DNA from: Chitinophagaceae bacterium | GTDB taxonomy: Bacteria > Bacteroidota > Bacteroidia > Chitinophagales > Chitinophagaceae | Length of the DNA: 64,000 bases | Reading direction: 5' to 3' | Assembly (NCBI GenBank): GCA_016786845.1 | Contig: JAEUVB010000012.1 | Span: forward strand, 274,017 to 338,016 | Shown: positions 27,746 through 36,150 of the stretch, piece after piece | How positions within the stretch are numbered: position 1 is the stretch's first letter | Layout of the letters: each line of letters begins with the position of its first letter | Program-made: the position numbers and the translations under genes | Notes under the pieces: model-generated | Databases searched by the model: none | What the model was told of the DNA's origin: nothing | The model's input: the letters and a program-made list of their open reading frames with translations, nothing else

Positions 27746-28828
27746 ATGAGTCTGAAAAATAATTATGTGGCCATTATGGCCGGTGGTATCGGTAGCCGCT
27801 TCTGGCCTGAAAGCAGAAATGCACACCCCAAACAATTTCTGGATATCCTCGGCACCGGCAAATCGCTGATCCAATGGACCTACGATCGATTTAAAAATAT
27901 TTGCCCCAAGGAAAATATTTTTATCATCACGAATGAACATTATATCCCGACTCTAAAGAATCAACTCCCCGACCTCGACGATAATAATATCCTCAGCGAA
28001 CCTTCACGAAAAAACACGGCCCCTTGCGCAGCCTATATTGCGCATAAGCTGAAAGCCCTGAATCCGGACGCCAATATCATCATGAGCCCCGCCGATCACT
28101 TAATCTTCGATGAAAGAAAGTTTGAACGGGATATCATTAATTCACTCGACTTCGTCAGCAAGCATGATGTATTGGTCACCCTGGGTATTAAACCCACCCG
28201 CCCCGATACCGGATACGGCTATATTCAATACGATACCACCAAGAATATTGAATCCTTTTATCAGGTGAAAACATTTACGGAAAAACCCTCACACGAACTG
28301 GCAGAAACTTTTATCCGTAGTGGCGATTTCCTCTGGAATGCAGGGATATTTGTTTGGAATGTAGACACCGTGCTTTCTGCCCTCGAAAAATTTCTGCCGG
28401 AAATGAATGATGTTTTCGCTCAGGTCACCAAATACAATACACCCGAAGAACATTCGGAAATCGAACAGGTCTATCCACAATGCACCAATATCTCTATCGA
28501 TTACGGCATCATGGAAAAAGCCAAAAATGTGTATGTCAACCCATCCTACTTCGGTTGGTGCGACCTGGGCACATGGAACAGCGCCTATGATAATTCGGAA
28601 AAAGATTATCTCGGAAATGCAGTCTATGGTAAAAATGTCATGATCGTGGATGCTTCACAATGCATGGTAAAAGCCCCGAATGATAAATTGATCGTCTTAC
28701 AGGGTCTCGAAAATTTTATCATCATTGATACCGATGATGTTTTACTCATTTGCGAACGTAACCGCGAACAACAAATCAAGGATTACGTGGCTGAAGTGAG
28801 AAGAAATAAAGGCGATAAATTCCTATAA
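27746..28828 (+). CDS. manC: Mannose-1-phosphate guanylyltransferase
   Basis: The 360-residue enzyme makes GDP-mannose from mannose-1-phosphate and GTP for glycans and GDP-fucose. The nucleotidyltransferase signature GGIGSRFWPESRNAHPKQF is at 13-31, with SPADHLI near 113, the FTEKP lysine motif near 178, and GIFVWN near 198. A short C-terminal beta-helix-like tail (about 285-345) is present, but the isomerase domain of bifunctional enzymes is absent, as in most Bacteroidota homologues. It is followed nine bases later by an aminotransferase gene and then by a glycosyltransferase. Confidence 0.93.
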   Translation: MSLKNNYVAIMAGGIGSRFWPESRNAHPKQFLDILGTGKSLIQWTYDRFKNICPKENIFIITNEHYIPTLKNQLPDLDDNNILSEPSRKNTAPCAAYIAHKLKALNPDANIIMSPADHLIFDERKFERDIINSLDFVSKHDVLVTLGIKPTRPDTGYGYIQYDTTKNIESFYQVKTFTEKPSHELAETFIRSGDFLWNAGIFVWNVDTVLSALEKFLPEMNDVFAQVTKYNTPEEHSEIEQVYPQCTNISIDYGIMEKAKNVYVNPSYFGWCDLGTWNSAYDNSEKDYLGNAVYGKNVMIVDASQCMVKAPNDKLIVLQGLENFIIIDTDDVLLICERNREQQIKDYVAEVRRNKGDKFL

Positions 28829-28837
28829 ACCCGCATC

Positions 28838-29995
28838 GTGCTATCCATTACATCAAAACTCCCCAAAGTCGGTACCACTATTTTTACGGTCATGAGCGCC
28901 CTGGCCAAAGAACATCAGGCCATTAATTTATCTCAGGGCTTCCCCGACTTCCCCATCTCAAATGATTTGATCGGGGATACCTATGAAGCCATGCGTGCCG
29001 GACATAATCAGTACGCTCCCATGCCCGGGCTGCCCGAACTCCGCCAGGCCATCGCCCAAAAAGTCAATCATTTATATAAGTCTTCCATCAACCCGGATAC
29101 AGAAGTAACCATTACACCCGGTGCTACTTATGGCATCTACACGGCCTTGACTTGTTTTCTGAACCCCGGCGATGAGGTCATTGTATTAGAGCCGGCCTAC
29201 GACAGCTATATTCCCAATATCGAATTGAATGGCGGTATCGCCGTCTGCGTCCCCCTTAAGTTTCCCGACTATTCTGTCGATTGGGATGCGGTAAAACATG
29301 CCATAACACCCAAAACCCGATCCATCATCATCAACTCACCCCACAATCCTACCGGTTATGTATGGACCTCCGAGGACATGAAGATGCTGGACGAACTCAC
29401 CCGAAATACCGACATCATCATCATCAGCGATGAAGTGTATGAACATATCACCTTCGATGCAATGCCCCATGAAAGTATTCTGAAATACCCTTCCCTCTTT
29501 GCCAGAAGCTTTGTGATCTATTCTTTCGGAAAGGTATTCCATACCACTGGATGGAAAATGGGATACTGCATCGCCCCCGAACCTTTTATGCAGGAGTTTC
29601 GCAAGGTGCATCAGTTCCTCAGTTTCAGTACCAATACCCCCATGCAGGTCGGCTTGTCGCGCTATTTGCAAAACGAACAAGCTTATTTATCCTTACCCGC
29701 TTTTTTTGAGGAGAAACGAAATTTATTTCTCGACCTGATTAAGGATACCCCTTTTACTTTACATGCTCCTACTAAAGGAAGCTATTTTCAGTTGTTAGGT
29801 TACGATAAAATATCCGCACTGCCGGATAAGGAGTTTGCCATTTGGCTGACTCGCGAGATCGGTGTGGCCTGCATTCCTGTCAGTGCCTTCAATCATGATG
29901 GAAAAGATGATCATCTGGTCCGGTTCTGCTTTGCCAAACAAGATGAAACCCTGATCGCTGCCGCCGAAAGATTGAAGAAACTCACAATGAAATAG
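28838..29995 (+). CDS. PLP aminotransferase, methionine/kynurenine aminotransferase type (YbdL-like)
   Basis: The 385-residue fold-type I aminotransferase starts at a GTG nine bases after manC. It has the family features INLSQGFPDFPIS, YAPMPGLPELRQAIA, NSPHNPTGYVW, SDEVYEHITFD and the PLP-lysine segment SFGKVFHTTGWKMGYCIAP (Lys near 231). The last matches E. coli YbdL, a methionine-preferring aminotransferase, more closely than AspC. It probably transaminates methionine to 2-oxo-4-methylthiobutyrate, as in methionine salvage; kynurenine or glutamine could be alternative substrates. Co-transcription with manC is likely. Confidence 0.88.
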   Translation: MLSITSKLPKVGTTIFTVMSALAKEHQAINLSQGFPDFPISNDLIGDTYEAMRAGHNQYAPMPGLPELRQAIAQKVNHLYKSSINPDTEVTITPGATYGIYTALTCFLNPGDEVIVLEPAYDSYIPNIELNGGIAVCVPLKFPDYSVDWDAVKHAITPKTRSIIINSPHNPTGYVWTSEDMKMLDELTRNTDIIIISDEVYEHITFDAMPHESILKYPSLFARSFVIYSFGKVFHTTGWKMGYCIAPEPFMQEFRKVHQFLSFSTNTPMQVGLSRYLQNEQAYLSLPAFFEEKRNLFLDLIKDTPFTLHAPTKGSYFQLLGYDKISALPDKEFAIWLTREIGVACIPVSAFNHDGKDDHLVRFCFAKQDETLIAAAERLKKLTMK

Positions 29996-30018
29996 ACTCA
30001 ATATTAATCGAACCACAT

Positions 30019-30026
30019 TACATTTG
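30019..30026 (+). promoter_or_regulatory. -7 box five bases before the GT4 gene
   Basis: TACATTTG is an exact TAnnTTTG ending five bases before the ATG at 30032. The arrangement TACATTTGCGGCCATG closely mirrors the minus-strand TACATTTGTGGCATG at 27575-27589. No -33 TTG is seen. Confidence 0.4.
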
Positions 30027-30031
30027 CGGCC

Positions 30032-31231
30032 ATGCCCAAAGTGCTCCGCATATTCAACAGACTCATTCTCGGTGGCCCCTCTTTCAACGTGACCTATCTC
30101 ACCAAATTCATGGAGCCGGATTTCGACACCACTTTGGTTGTCGGTGCGAAAGATGATCATGAAAAAATAGCCGACGAACTCATCCGTCAATATGATCTGC
30201 ATCCTGTAGAGATTCCTTCCATGAAAAGGGAAATTAATTTACTGGATGATTATAAAGCATATCGGGCCCTTCGCAAACTCATTCGCGAAACGAAACCGGA
30301 TATCGTTCACACCCATGCTTCCAAACCCGGCACCCTCGGCCGATTGGCAGCCATACACGAAAAAGTGCCGGTCATCGTGCATACCTTTCATGGACATACC
30401 TTTCACTCCTACTTCGGTTCTTTAAAGACTAAACTCTTCATCGCCATTGAACAGTATCTGGCAAAACACTCCACCCGTATTATCGCCATCAGCGAATCGC
30501 AACGCGATGAATTGAGTACGGAATTTCACATTTGTCCGAAAGAAAAAATGAGTGTGATCCCGCTCGGTCTCGATCTCAGTCGTTTCAGTCACCAACAAGA
30601 GGAAAAACGCAAACAATTCAGAACGCAATATGGCATACAAGACGATGAGGTTGCCATCGGCATCATAGGCAGAATTGTGCCTATTAAAAACCATATGATG
30701 TTTGTGGAAGTCATTCATGAACTGCTGAAACGAACCCAACAAAAAATCCGCGTGATGATGATAGGCGATGGTGATGTGCGCGAGGAACTGATGAACAAAT
30801 TAACGGAATACCAAATCCCCTACAATTACTTCCCCGAAAATCAAACACCCGCTCAAGTCACTTTCACTTCATGGATCCACGAAATGGATATCGTGTATGC
30901 CGGATTGGACGTTGTCTGTCTCACTTCGCTGAATGAAGGCACTCCTGTTTCTCTCATCGAAGCGCATGCCGCACATAAACCTGTGGTCACAACCAATGTC
31001 GGTGGCGTGGCAGATATTGTTTCTGATGGCGAGACGGGCTATATCGTCGAACCTCAGGACGTGCAGGGCTTCACAGAAAAACTGCAAACCTTGGTGGAAA
31101 ATAATTCACTAAGATCTCAATTCGGGAAAACCGGCTATACCCAAGTCTATCAAAAATATGATAAGATGCGATTGGTCGATGATATGCGAAAACTCTATTA
31201 TGCTTTATTGGAAAAGCACGCCAACAAATAG
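30032..31231 (+). CDS. GT4-family glycosyltransferase
   Basis: The 399-residue GT-B fold enzyme has an N-terminal acceptor domain (about 1-190; RIFNRLILGGPSFNV glycine-rich loop, DIVHTHASKPGTLGRLAA) and a C-terminal nucleotide-sugar domain. In the latter are VIPLGLDLSRF, IGIIGRIVPIKNH, and the acceptor-phosphate motif SLNEGTPVSLIEAHAAHKPVV (about 300-320). The final EX7E-type glutamates are E304 and E312 by my count. It is likely involved in polysaccharide or glycolipid synthesis, in line with manC two genes upstream. The sugar donor cannot be named. Confidence 0.88.
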   Translation: MPKVLRIFNRLILGGPSFNVTYLTKFMEPDFDTTLVVGAKDDHEKIADELIRQYDLHPVEIPSMKREINLLDDYKAYRALRKLIRETKPDIVHTHASKPGTLGRLAAIHEKVPVIVHTFHGHTFHSYFGSLKTKLFIAIEQYLAKHSTRIIAISESQRDELSTEFHICPKEKMSVIPLGLDLSRFSHQQEEKRKQFRTQYGIQDDEVAIGIIGRIVPIKNHMMFVEVIHELLKRTQQKIRVMMIGDGDVREELMNKLTEYQIPYNYFPENQTPAQVTFTSWIHEMDIVYAGLDVVCLTSLNEGTPVSLIEAHAAHKPVVTTNVGGVADIVSDGETGYIVEPQDVQGFTEKLQTLVENNSLRSQFGKTGYTQVYQKYDKMRLVDDMRKLYYALLEKHANK

Positions 31232-31268
31232 CTGATTATTTCAGGTCGAAAATTCACGCTCAGGAAGT

Positions 31269-33956
31269 TTACTCCTTCGTAAACCGTCCCACTTGCTTCA
31301 CACCCCCATCCTTCACGCCTTGAGGCGAGCTTGCCTCGACTACCAGAAAATACATCCCCTTAGCCAAACCGTTCAAAGCGATCTTGAATGTTTTTCCGCT
31401 CATGCTGGACAAACGAGAAACCACCTGCCCCGACACCGTCAAGATTTCAATATCCGCATCGGCTATAGATTGATTGAATGAAATTGTTATTTCATCTTTT
31501 GCCGGATTTGGATAAATAGAGAACCCATACTTCGTTAAATAATCCTGTACCCCAATTCCGGTTACCGTTTTACAAGCTGATGTATCCGAACATCCATTCT
31601 CGGTCACAATCACGGCATAACTGCCATTGGCCGTTGCCGTATACGTTTGTCCATTCGCTCCGGGTATCAGGGTATTGCCATTACAATTAATCCACTGATA
31701 AGTAGCCGGCGCAGCCGCACTGGCCGTCATCACCGGGCCCGCCTGAGTCACCGCCACATTCGGATGATTCACGGTGAGATTAATGGTATGGGTACTGTCA
31801 CATCCATAAATACTCGTGAAGAATCCCGTATACGTACCTGAGTTGGTATAGGTCTGACCGTTAAAGAAATATTCATTGCAAGCTGTCACGGTTTGAACAA
31901 TCGCTTGAATGGGATTGATATATAAAACCAGATCCACCACACTGTCGCAACCCTGTGCCGACACAAAATAATGTGTATAGGTTCCGGAGTTATAATAAGT
32001 TTGACCGTTGTAAGGATAAGATCCGCAAGCGTTCACAAGTATGGTATTATACACCGAATTGTTGATGGTCAAATATAAGGTGATGGTACTGTCACATCCG
32101 CTCGCATTGGGTATGACCTGCGTATAAATACCCGAATTAAACAGTGTTTGTGAACCGAAGAAATAAAAGTCACAGGCTACGTCTGTAATGCTTGAAGACG
32201 AAGGTACTCCAAAACTTAAATTGATTATGGTATTGCTGTCACACCCTGCAACATTGGTATAGTTCTGTGTATAGGTTCCTGCCGCCGTATAAGTTTGCCC
32301 GTTTAAGGTAAATGAATTTCCACTGCATACAACCGGATTAATTGTGGTGTTCGTACTTCCTATGGTCAAGTTTAAATTGACCAAACTATCACAACCCGCC
32401 GCATTGGTAAATACCTGAGTGTAGTTTCCGCTACTGGTATAGGTCTGTCCATTGAGGGTATAGCTGTTACATTGATAAGCGGTCAAACTACTCGAAGTCA
32501 CCGCACATAAATCCCATTTAAATAAATACCCATCACCTGAATTAAAAGACAAGGCCGTTACATTTGATACGGTTGCATTTGGATCAAAATCGACAGTACC
32601 ATAAAACATACCCAAGCCAACCAGCACATTGGAATTGCTGACCTGTATATCCAAACCGTAATCTTCATCGACATCACCCAAACGCTCGGCCATTCTATAA
32701 CCACCATTTTCATCCAGTGACCAAATGAATGAATCATAGTTACCCGCAGACGTTAAATTCTGTACTGTCCCTCCCGGATCAAAATCAGTCACATCTTCAA
32801 AGTAACCGGTCATATACAAATTGTTGTTATTGTCCATGCACAACGATTGAGGCTGTTGAGAATATTGCCCTCCTATATGTTTGCCCCAAACAAAATTTCC
32901 ACTCGCATTGAGTTTCACCACCATCACATCGGAAAAACCATTCGCATACTGCATATTCACCGCCGCACCCGGATCAAAGTCCAGAGAATCAGAGAATGAA
33001 CCGGCCAGATAAACATTGTCATTATTATCGACACCCATTCCGCTTACATTTTCATACCCGTCATTGCCTATAGTTTTTGCCCAATTGAATGTACCGCTAT
33101 TATCCAATTTTACGACGAACAGGTCATCCGAGTTTTGCGAAGTAAAGGAGGTCACGCCTGCTCCCGGATCAAAATCTACCGTACCATAAAACATACCTGT
33201 CAGGTATACATGATTCGTGGCATCCACAGACATGGATTTCACATCGCCATAATCAGACCCCGGAAAACTCTTGGCATAAACAAATCCTCCGCTTGTGTTA
33301 AACTTCAGCACAAACATATTGGCATACCCCGTCACACCAAGATTGGTCACATTCGGCCCCGGATCAAAATCCATAGAATCCTGAAAGTAGCCGGAAATGA
33401 TGACATTGTTATTTTGATCCACTGTAAGCGCTTGGGCTGCCGTATTAACACCCGCAGCACCATAGGTATGCACCCAGGCCAGATTCCCCGCAGCTGTGAG
33501 TTTCAAAATATAGGCATCCACATTACCCGTAGGAGTGATGATATTTGTTCCTGCCCCTGGATCAAAATCAACCGGCGAATCGAAAGTGCCACAGACATAT
33601 ACATCCCCGTTCCCATCGGTCTTCATGCCGGTAGGAATAGTAAAACTGCTGCCATCCAAACCTCTCACCCACACCAAACTCCCATTGGCATCCAGCTTTT
33701 GTATATATGTCCTGTAAATACCAACCACCGAACTCAGACTGATGACACCCGCACCCGGCTGAAAATCGAATGTGCCGGTAAATGAACCCGTGGCAAAAAC
33801 ATTGCCGTTGACATCAATCGCTGTCGCTTCCGGCTGAATCACGTCATTCATACCGCCCGAACCTGTTGGATTAACCCAGGCTAAATTTTGGCCCGAACTC
33901 AATTGAGAGATCAACCCAAAACAAATAATGAACAGAAGTGTGGAGACGTTTTTCAT
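31269..33956 (-). CDS. Secreted beta-propeller protein with type A T9SS signal
   Basis: The 895-residue protein has a signal peptide (MKNVSTLLFIICFGLISQLSSG). A propeller follows (about 25-480) with seven DFDPG-like motifs at a spacing of about 60 residues (DFQPGAG, DFDPGAG, DFDPGPN and variants), as in SBBP-type seven-bladed repeats. Five repeats of about 40 residues (about 490-700) each contain NGQTY-like, SGxYT and GCDS motifs. An Ig-like segment follows, and then a type A sorting domain (FSIYPNPAKDEITISF ... GMYFLVVE). The sorting domain contains an extra GC-rich palindrome, in frame, between its last strands. It is probably exported to the cell surface by T9SS; binding partner unknown. 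Confidence 0.87.
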   Translation of the reverse strand: MKNVSTLLFIICFGLISQLSSGQNLAWVNPTGSGGMNDVIQPEATAIDVNGNVFATGSFTGTFDFQPGAGVISLSSVVGIYRTYIQKLDANGSLVWVRGLDGSSFTIPTGMKTDGNGDVYVCGTFDSPVDFDPGAGTNIITPTGNVDAYILKLTAAGNLAWVHTYGAAGVNTAAQALTVDQNNNVIISGYFQDSMDFDPGPNVTNLGVTGYANMFVLKFNTSGGFVYAKSFPGSDYGDVKSMSVDATNHVYLTGMFYGTVDFDPGAGVTSFTSQNSDDLFVVKLDNSGTFNWAKTIGNDGYENVSGMGVDNNDNVYLAGSFSDSLDFDPGAAVNMQYANGFSDVMVVKLNASGNFVWGKHIGGQYSQQPQSLCMDNNNNLYMTGYFEDVTDFDPGGTVQNLTSAGNYDSFIWSLDENGGYRMAERLGDVDEDYGLDIQVSNSNVLVGLGMFYGTVDFDPNATVSNVTALSFNSGDGYLFKWDLCAVTSSSLTAYQCNSYTLNGQTYTSSGNYTQVFTNAAGCDSLVNLNLTIGSTNTTINPVVCSGNSFTLNGQTYTAAGTYTQNYTNVAGCDSNTIINLSFGVPSSSSITDVACDFYFFGSQTLFNSGIYTQVIPNASGCDSTITLYLTINNSVYNTILVNACGSYPYNGQTYYNSGTYTHYFVSAQGCDSVVDLVLYINPIQAIVQTVTACNEYFFNGQTYTNSGTYTGFFTSIYGCDSTHTINLTVNHPNVAVTQAGPVMTASAAAPATYQWINCNGNTLIPGANGQTYTATANGSYAVIVTENGCSDTSACKTVTGIGVQDYLTKYGFSIYPNPAKDEITISFNQSIADADIEILTVSGQVVSRLSSMSGKTFKIALNGLAKGMYFLVVEASSPQGVKDGGVKQVGRFTKE
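31318..31345. repeat. Palindrome carried in frame inside a T9SS sorting domain
   Basis: GAGGCGAGCTTGCCTC (31322-31337) is a near-perfect palindrome with GC-rich flanks. It lies in the loop between strand YFLVVE and strand VKQVGRF of the sorting domain. A relative lies in the equivalent place at 42965-42998. Confidence 0.6.
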
Positions 33957-34031
33957 ACAGAAATAGTTTTATGATGATGCGAAGATAAACGGATGCGACG
34001 GGTCTGTGAAAAAAACATGATGCCCCAACAT

Positions 34032-34060
34032 AAAAAAATGCGCAATCTAACTTGCGCATT
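34032..34060 (-). terminator. Terminator of the VOC protein gene
   Basis: AATGCGCAA and TTGCGCATT form a perfect 9-bp stem with a 6-base loop, followed by a run of T on the minus strand (and T on the plus strand). Confidence 0.8.
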
Positions 34061-34085
34061 TTTATTCCAATAGGAGTTAAAGTCT

Positions 34086-34526
34086 TTAAGCCGAAGGTGG
34101 TGCATCATAATTCACCATCCAATGTATCCCGAAGGAATCCGTGAACATGCCAAAGTAAGCACCCCAAAAGGTATCATTCATAGGCATGGTAATTTGCCCT
34201 CCCGCAGATAACCCATTAAACAAGCGATCAGCTTCTTCTTTACTTTCGGTATTGATGGAAATCGCATAATTATTGCCTGGCTTAAAATGTGCCGACCATT
34301 CACCTCCGGTATCACTGCCAAATAAACTGGTCTCTTTACTGACAGGTAAACTGACATGCATGATCTTATTCCCATCGGCCTCACTCATCGCCGGCGCATC
34401 TGCACTCGGAGGCATTTCATTAAACCTGTCCATAAAAGAAAATTCACCGCCTAACACAGATTTGTAAAACGTGAAGGCTTCTTCACAATTGCCATTAAAG
34501 GTTAAATACACATTGACTGTTGCCAT
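34086..34526 (-). CDS. VOC-family protein (PhnB/glyoxalase-like)
   Basis: The 146-residue vicinal-oxygen-chelate fold protein is of the PhnB/'3-demethylubiquinone-9 methyltransferase-like' group. It begins VNVYLTFNGNCEEAFTFYKSVLGG, with KIMHVSLPV and 'GNNYAISINTESKEEADRLF' in the middle, and ends in WGAYFGMFTDSFGIHWMVNY. Despite the old name these are not methyltransferases; most have no proven activity. It is a cytoplasmic, probably monocistronic gene with its own terminator. Confidence 0.9.
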   Translation of the reverse strand: MATVNVYLTFNGNCEEAFTFYKSVLGGEFSFMDRFNEMPPSADAPAMSEADGNKIMHVSLPVSKETSLFGSDTGGEWSAHFKPGNNYAISINTESKEEADRLFNGLSAGGQITMPMNDTFWGAYFGMFTDSFGIHWMVNYDAPPSA

Positions 34527-34722
34527 TTTTTTAAGTTTTAATTGATAAAGATGATCGGACTGTAGCAGTTAAAAATAATACATCCAGTCTTTCAAGCCTA
34601 AAATAACGATAAAAAAAGATGCATGACGCTGCATGTGATATCTTTAATAAAAATAAATCACATCCGTAAAAAACCATTTACATGCGCTTGAACAAAAGTT
34701 CACGACTCAATCATGAATTTCC

Positions 34723-36150
34723 CTATTCCCAACCACCGCCTGCAGCCCGGTATATATTGATCCGCGATTTCATTTGCTTCAATTGAATTTCCACCAATTC
34801 CATTTTGGCTTCCAACGCCTCACGCTGAGTTAGCAATACTTCCATATAATCGGCCCGGGCTGATCTGAAAAGTTGATTGGAAATCGTACTGGACTGCGTC
34901 AGTATATCAACCTCCCGCTGTTTTGTTTGATAACTTTTGTCGTAATTCGTCATTTTTGCCATCTGATTCGTTACTTCAATCACAGCATTCAATACAGTTC
35001 GCTCATACTGATAGGCCGCCTGAATTTGTTTAGCATTGGCACTATAGTAAGTTGCTTTAATCGCATTCCGATTAACCAGCGGCGCCATCATATCTCCGGC
35101 CAAAGAAAAGATGATCGATTCAGGATTAAATAAGTATGCCGGATTAAAAGCCTGCAATCCCGTCCCCGCAGAAATACGAAATGATGGATAAAAATTGGCC
35201 CGGGCCACCTGTACGTCAAGCTTACTCGCTTCCAACAAATGCTCAGCCTGTCGAATATCCGCACGTCTATCTAATAATTGAGAAGGTATGCCCGCTTGGA
35301 TCAACTCAGATGCCTTATTGCTAAATCCCGTAGAATCAACCGAAATAGATTGAGGAAAGCGCCCAACGAGATAATTAATCCTGTTCTCTGTTTCTACTTG
35401 TTGTTGCTGAATGTCGAATTGCAAATTCTCTGTATGCAACAATTGAGCCTCAAACCGGTTGACTGCCAACTGCGTCACCCTTGCAGCTTCTTTTTCCAAT
35501 TTAATCACACGCAAAGCACTCGATTGCAATTCAATATTCTGCTTCAATATGTCTAATTGCTTTTGTAAGGCAATGAGCTCATAATAAGCATCCGCAATCT
35601 CTGCAACCATTTGGGTAATCATGAAATTCCTCCCTTCTATGCCCGACAAATAACGCCACACCGCAGCCTGCTTGGCATTGCGCAATTTTTTCCAAACATC
35701 CAGCTCCCATGAAAATTGAACGCCCAATAAATGATCCTGGAGTGGCTCCGGAAATTCCTTACCCGGCTTGATCTGCAAATTTTTTTCTACCGCACCGTTA
35801 CGGGTATATCGCCCGGCTTTCTCTATACCCTGACCTCCAACGGCATTCAATGAGGGTAGATACTCTCCCTTTCTCGCCCTCACTTCATTTCGGCTGATTT
35901 CTATCTCCTGCAACAGCATATTCAATTCCTGATTGTTTTTTAACGCCGTATCAATTAACGTAATCAAATACGGATCATTAAAATAATCCTTCCATTTAAT
36001 ATTGGCCACATCCTGCGTATCCCGCCCCTGGGAATAGGATAAAGGCGTTTCCTTACTGGCTGATTTGCTATAGGGCAATTTCGGCGCACACCCGACAGCC
36101 AATATCAGCATCAGTACAAGTCCTGAACTATTGATCTTTTTTGTTTTCAT
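34723..36150 (-). CDS. RND efflux outer-membrane lipoprotein, TolC/OprM family
   Basis: The 475-residue outer-membrane channel has a lipoprotein signal (LILAVGC, Cys near 21), so it is acylated like OprM/NodT proteins. Two outer-membrane efflux repeats (about 60-260 and 265-470) provide the long coiled-coil helices of the periplasmic tunnel; SQLLDRRADIRQAEHLLEA is the typical second-repeat opening. It is the last gene of the RND operon and overlaps the end of the pump gene by 23 bases, so translation is likely coupled. It forms the exit duct of the pump. Confidence 0.92.
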   Translation of the reverse strand: MKTKKINSSGLVLMLILAVGCAPKLPYSKSASKETPLSYSQGRDTQDVANIKWKDYFNDPYLITLIDTALKNNQELNMLLQEIEISRNEVRARKGEYLPSLNAVGGQGIEKAGRYTRNGAVEKNLQIKPGKEFPEPLQDHLLGVQFSWELDVWKKLRNAKQAAVWRYLSGIEGRNFMITQMVAEIADAYYELIALQKQLDILKQNIELQSSALRVIKLEKEAARVTQLAVNRFEAQLLHTENLQFDIQQQQVETENRINYLVGRFPQSISVDSTGFSNKASELIQAGIPSQLLDRRADIRQAEHLLEASKLDVQVARANFYPSFRISAGTGLQAFNPAYLFNPESIIFSLAGDMMAPLVNRNAIKATYYSANAKQIQAAYQYERTVLNAVIEVTNQMAKMTNYDKSYQTKQREVDILTQSSTISNQLFRSARADYMEVLLTQREALEAKMELVEIQLKQMKSRINIYRAAGGGWE

